Below, one piece after another: positions 61,483 to 64,000 of a stretch of 64,000 nucleotides of DNA; the stretch's first letter is position 1; each line of letters begins with the position of its first letter. The DNA comes from an uncultured Bryobacteraceae bacterium (GTDB lineage Bacteria > Acidobacteriota > Terriglobia > Bryobacterales > Bryobacteraceae). A program made the translations under genes and the position numbers. The stretch spans positions 372,001 to 436,000 of the forward strand of contig CALKXJ010000007.1 in the NCBI GenBank assembly GCA_938003835.1. Reading direction: 5' to 3'. The notes under the pieces were generated by a model. It searched no databases. It was given only the letters and a program-made list of their open reading frames with translations, and was not told the origin of the DNA.

Positions 61483-63959
61483 CGGGCCTTGCCGAGCCAG
61501 CGGATGCGGAAGTTGTAAGAGCGGTCCGCGCCTCCGTAAAAGCGCAGGAAGTTGTGCGAGCCCATGTTGTTGTTCACGACGTTAGGATTATCGTGATTCG
61601 TGAGGTTGTTGCAACCCATGCGGAAGGCCCACAGGTTCTTGCGGAATTCGAAACGCCGCTCGACGTGAAGGTTCAGCTCGAAGTGGTTGGGGAACCGCTG
61701 CGAGTTCACGCCGCCGACGACGCGGCCGTCCTCGCTGATGATCGAAAACGGGAATCCGGTCCGCCAGTCGACGAGATAGGCGATGGACCATTTCCGGAAC
61801 GGCGTCGGCAGGTAACCCCAGCTCAGCAGCCGGTTGGGCGAGTCCCAGGGCATCGGACCGATGTTGAAATCCACGATGATCGGATCGTCAACACTGAAGT
61901 CGGCCACCGCGTTCGACAGCGAGCGGGAGCGCGTGTAGCTCAACAGCCACTCGTACTGCCGGCGGACGACGTGCCGCAGGGTGATGCGGAACGAGTCGTG
62001 GACGTCGCGGCGATCGTTGGTCAGGTTGTAGATGGCGTCGAAGGGAAGGTGGTTGAAGCGCTGAACCCACTCGATGGGCGGCTTCACGAACGGGTTAAGC
62101 AGGTTGACATAAGTAAAGCCGAGGCGCCCGCGCCGCCGCAGGTACTCCAGGCGCGTGTGTACTCCTTCCGTCCATTCCTGGTCCCAGCCCAGGCTCAAGT
62201 TGCGGTAGCGCGGCCGCGCCGGAGCGGAGTTCTGAATGGTGAAGACCGTCACGGCGGACTCGCGCACCGGGACGCCGTCGATGTTGAAGTAGGTGGTCAA
62301 CGCGTACTGATCGCGCGGCCGCAGGAAGACGCGCAGCGGCGTGGCGTCGTAGATCATGCCGTAGCCGCCGGAGAGCTTGGTTCGCTCCAGCCCCGGCGGT
62401 GACCAGGCGAAACCGATCCGCGGCGAGACGTTCCAGTAGTGAAGGATCTCGTCCCAGTCGCTGCGCAGGCCGGCCTCGACGAGCAAGTTCGGCCGGAGGC
62501 GCCAGGAGTCCTGGGCGTAGAGGGAGCTCTCGTAATTGGTGAGGCTGGCCAGCCCGCTGCCGCCGAAGAGGGTGCGCCGCATCGGCACGTAGTTGGCCCG
62601 CAGCGTCTCATAGCCGGTGCGCCGGACCTGCTGCCAGTGGGTGAGGCGGTTCAGGTCAGCGCCGATCTTGGGCTGGTGCTCTCCGAGAAGCCGGAAGGCC
62701 GGGAGGAAGCTGTTGAGGATCAACTGGTCCCGGGCGGATTTCATCGTGGCGTCGACGAAGAAGTTCCCCCGGGTGCCCTCCGGCGTGATCTGGTAGAGGC
62801 GGTCCCCCTGGGGGATCTCCCGCGAGAAGGTCCGGTTGGCTGCATATCCGACCTCGAGGAGCACGTCCCCGGTCAGGTACATCTGGTTCTTGATGTGGAA
62901 GAAATACTGGCGGCGCCGCAGGTCCCGGGTCGTCTCGACGGGGTCGATCGCCGTCAGGCCCCAGCGCGGCGCGGTGTAAAAGTTGGTGAGAAACCCGGTG
63001 TAAAGGATGCTCCACGGCGCCAGGTTCACCTGGGTGTTCAAGTGGTTGCTGGCGCGCCAGCTTGCCGTGCGGTCCTGGCCCCGGGGCAGCTCCTTGACCA
63101 CGGCGGTGACGTACTGGATGTCAAAGGAGTCGGAAAACCACGCCCGTCCCCGCCGGATGGGCCCGGAAAAGTTGAACCGCGGCGTCCAGCCTCCCACCAT
63201 CAAGCCCTTGCGGTATTCGATGCCGGGGACGAAGTTCGTCGCGGTGCTGCGGAAGCGGTCGTCGCCGGTCTTGGTGTGAATGGCCAGCACGCCGGCAGAG
63301 CCCTTGCCGTATTCGGGCGAGATCCTGCCGCCGATCACATCGACCGACTGCACCGCCTCGACGCTGAGGCGGCTTTCGAAGCGCCCGGTGAGCGGGTCGG
63401 TGATGTTGAAACCGTCGAGGATGTAAAGGGTCTGGTTCTCGTGGCCGCCATTGATGTGCACCCCGCCGCGGTTGTCCTGCACCACGCCGGGAATGATGCG
63501 CAGCGCGTTGCGCAGGTCGTTGGTGGTGGGATAGGGAATATTGACAATGTGAGCGGCACTCGCCGTCTCGCGCGTCTCGGTGGTGTTCATGTCGACGGGA
63601 GGCGGCGCGGCGCTCACCTCGATCTCTTCGAAGACCTCCCGCAGCCGGTATAAGGTGAAGTCGACCTCGTTGTCTCCTTGGGCGAGCCGGATCCGGTGGC
63701 GCCGGAGCGGAAAGTGCCCGTTGCGCTCGATGTCGACCCAGTATTCGCCGGGAGCCGGCAGTTTCACCTCGAAGCGACCCGACGGGTCGGCGAAGATGAG
63801 GGTGCCGGAGGTCTCCGGCGCCGATCTCAGCACGACTTCGACGCCTCCGAGCGGAGCGCCGTTTTCGTTGGTGACGCGGCCCACCAGGCGGACCTCGGCC
63901 CCGGCGCTTCCGAGCGCCGCCACGAGCGCGCTCCAAGCGAGCCACCACCGCGCGGCCAT
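61479..63959 (-). CDS. TonB-dependent receptor with N-terminal carboxypeptidase-regulatory domain
   Basis: Outer-membrane receptor of 826 residues. Signal peptide (ARWWLAWSALVAALGSAGA), a beta-sandwich domain (VGRVTNENGAPLGGVEVVL to about 90), then a plug with NDLRNALRIIPGVV, LYILDGFNI and VDVIGGRISPEYGKGSAGVL, and a barrel ending FRIRWLGKAR. ATG 63959 is preferred over a TTG ten codons upstream. It is shorter than the Oar-like receptor at 36059. It is coupled to the FG-GAP protein gene. Confidence 0.88.
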   Translation of the reverse strand: MAARWWLAWSALVAALGSAGAEVRLVGRVTNENGAPLGGVEVVLRSAPETSGTLIFADPSGRFEVKLPAPGEYWVDIERNGHFPLRRHRIRLAQGDNEVDFTLYRLREVFEEIEVSAAPPPVDMNTTETRETASAAHIVNIPYPTTNDLRNALRIIPGVVQDNRGGVHINGGHENQTLYILDGFNITDPLTGRFESRLSVEAVQSVDVIGGRISPEYGKGSAGVLAIHTKTGDDRFRSTATNFVPGIEYRKGLMVGGWTPRFNFSGPIRRGRAWFSDSFDIQYVTAVVKELPRGQDRTASWRASNHLNTQVNLAPWSILYTGFLTNFYTAPRWGLTAIDPVETTRDLRRRQYFFHIKNQMYLTGDVLLEVGYAANRTFSREIPQGDRLYQITPEGTRGNFFVDATMKSARDQLILNSFLPAFRLLGEHQPKIGADLNRLTHWQQVRRTGYETLRANYVPMRRTLFGGSGLASLTNYESSLYAQDSWRLRPNLLVEAGLRSDWDEILHYWNVSPRIGFAWSPPGLERTKLSGGYGMIYDATPLRVFLRPRDQYALTTYFNIDGVPVRESAVTVFTIQNSAPARPRYRNLSLGWDQEWTEGVHTRLEYLRRRGRLGFTYVNLLNPFVKPPIEWVQRFNHLPFDAIYNLTNDRRDVHDSFRITLRHVVRRQYEWLLSYTRSRSLSNAVADFSVDDPIIVDFNIGPMPWDSPNRLLSWGYLPTPFRKWSIAYLVDWRTGFPFSIISEDGRVVGGVNSQRFPNHFELNLHVERRFEFRKNLWAFRMGCNNLTNHDNPNVVNNNMGSHNFLRFYGGADRSYNFRIRWLGKAR

Positions 63960-63978
63960 CCCGATCCACCCTCTAGCC

Positions 63979-63984
63979 CTACTA
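63979..63984 (-). promoter_or_regulatory. candidate -10 (TATAGT) of the receptor operon
   Basis: On the minus strand TATAGT lies 19 bases before ATG 63959. The -35 would fall at or beyond the window edge. Confidence 0.35.
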
Positions 63985-64000
63985 TACAATCGACGGTTTA

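Noticed and set aside
1-64000. tRNA, rRNA, insertion sequences or prophage genes
   Set aside because: No TPsiC-arm-like segment with matching stems, no ribosomal sequence and no transposase or phage protein was recognised by eye; a tRNAscan and IS search could confirm.

Overview
Origin. The window is high-GC and gene-dense, with no gene-free stretch over 300 bases. It looks like chromosome of an Acidobacteriota member of the Solibacter/Bryobacter lineage. The best marker is the C-terminal domain of the secreted BACON protein at 51900-54509, which matches the domain family defined from Solibacter (TIGR03437). Two very large carboxypeptidase-regulatory-domain/TonB receptors, several Tat-exported oxidoreductases and a sulfatase fit the same group. 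I see no tRNA, rRNA, insertion sequence, phage gene or CRISPR array.

Layout, left to right. 1-9.4 kb: a BamA/TamA-like outer-membrane assembly gene running off the left edge; a ThiF-like E1 enzyme with a four-carbon acid-sugar pair (OtnC aldolase, OtnK kinase); a lone PAS histidine kinase with a cysteine-rich loop; a sulfatase; and two apparently exported dehydrogenases. 9.5-15.3 kb: a radical SAM enzyme resembling tetraether lipid synthase (Tes), a metallo-hydrolase that seems to start at ATC, an MFS transporter, and an archease-RtcB RNA-ligation pair. 15.3-27.3 kb: a minus-strand Wzx/Wzy-type exopolysaccharide operon headed by a small ribbon-helix-helix protein: export protein, chain-length tyrosine kinase, flippase, polymerase, methyltransferase, two glycosyltransferases, initiating phosphoglycosyltransferase and a second polymerase/ligase. 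27.6-33.4 kb: peptidases, a glyoxalase II-like enzyme and YgfZ. 33.4-34.7 kb: cysC-cysH behind a strong promoter whose -10 lies in a palindrome. 34.8-35.9 kb: a two-gene cas1-cas2 operon with no array and no effector, whose Cas1 is short. 36-45.5 kb: an Oar-like TonB receptor, a lipoprotein-type pyruvyl transferase, a sulfotransferase with a glycosyltransferase, and an aldo/keto reductase with a TIM-barrel isomerase. 46.5-50.7 kb: an NtrC-type two-component pair and a CcmH variant lying between two members of a small secreted-domain family. 50.8-51.9 kb: hypA-hypB without hydrogenase genes. 52-64 kb: the BACON protein, a GalB-like PIG-L protein, a second glycosylation cluster, and a TonB receptor-FG-GAP pair.

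How it fits together. Envelope construction dominates: outer-membrane assembly, a possible membrane-spanning lipid enzyme, exopolysaccharide synthesis, glycan sulfation, pyruvylation and sulfate removal, and TonB uptake. CysC makes PAPS, which the sulfotransferase at 41.8 kb would consume. Many operon partners overlap by exactly four bases (ATGA or equivalent), which implies translational coupling. Several start codons follow a -10-like hexamer by only 6-7 bases, suggesting leaderless messages.

Best leads for something new are the Tes-like enzyme in a bacterium, the array-less cas1-cas2 pair, the three-copy secreted domain around the CcmH variant, and the ATC-initiated hydrolase.
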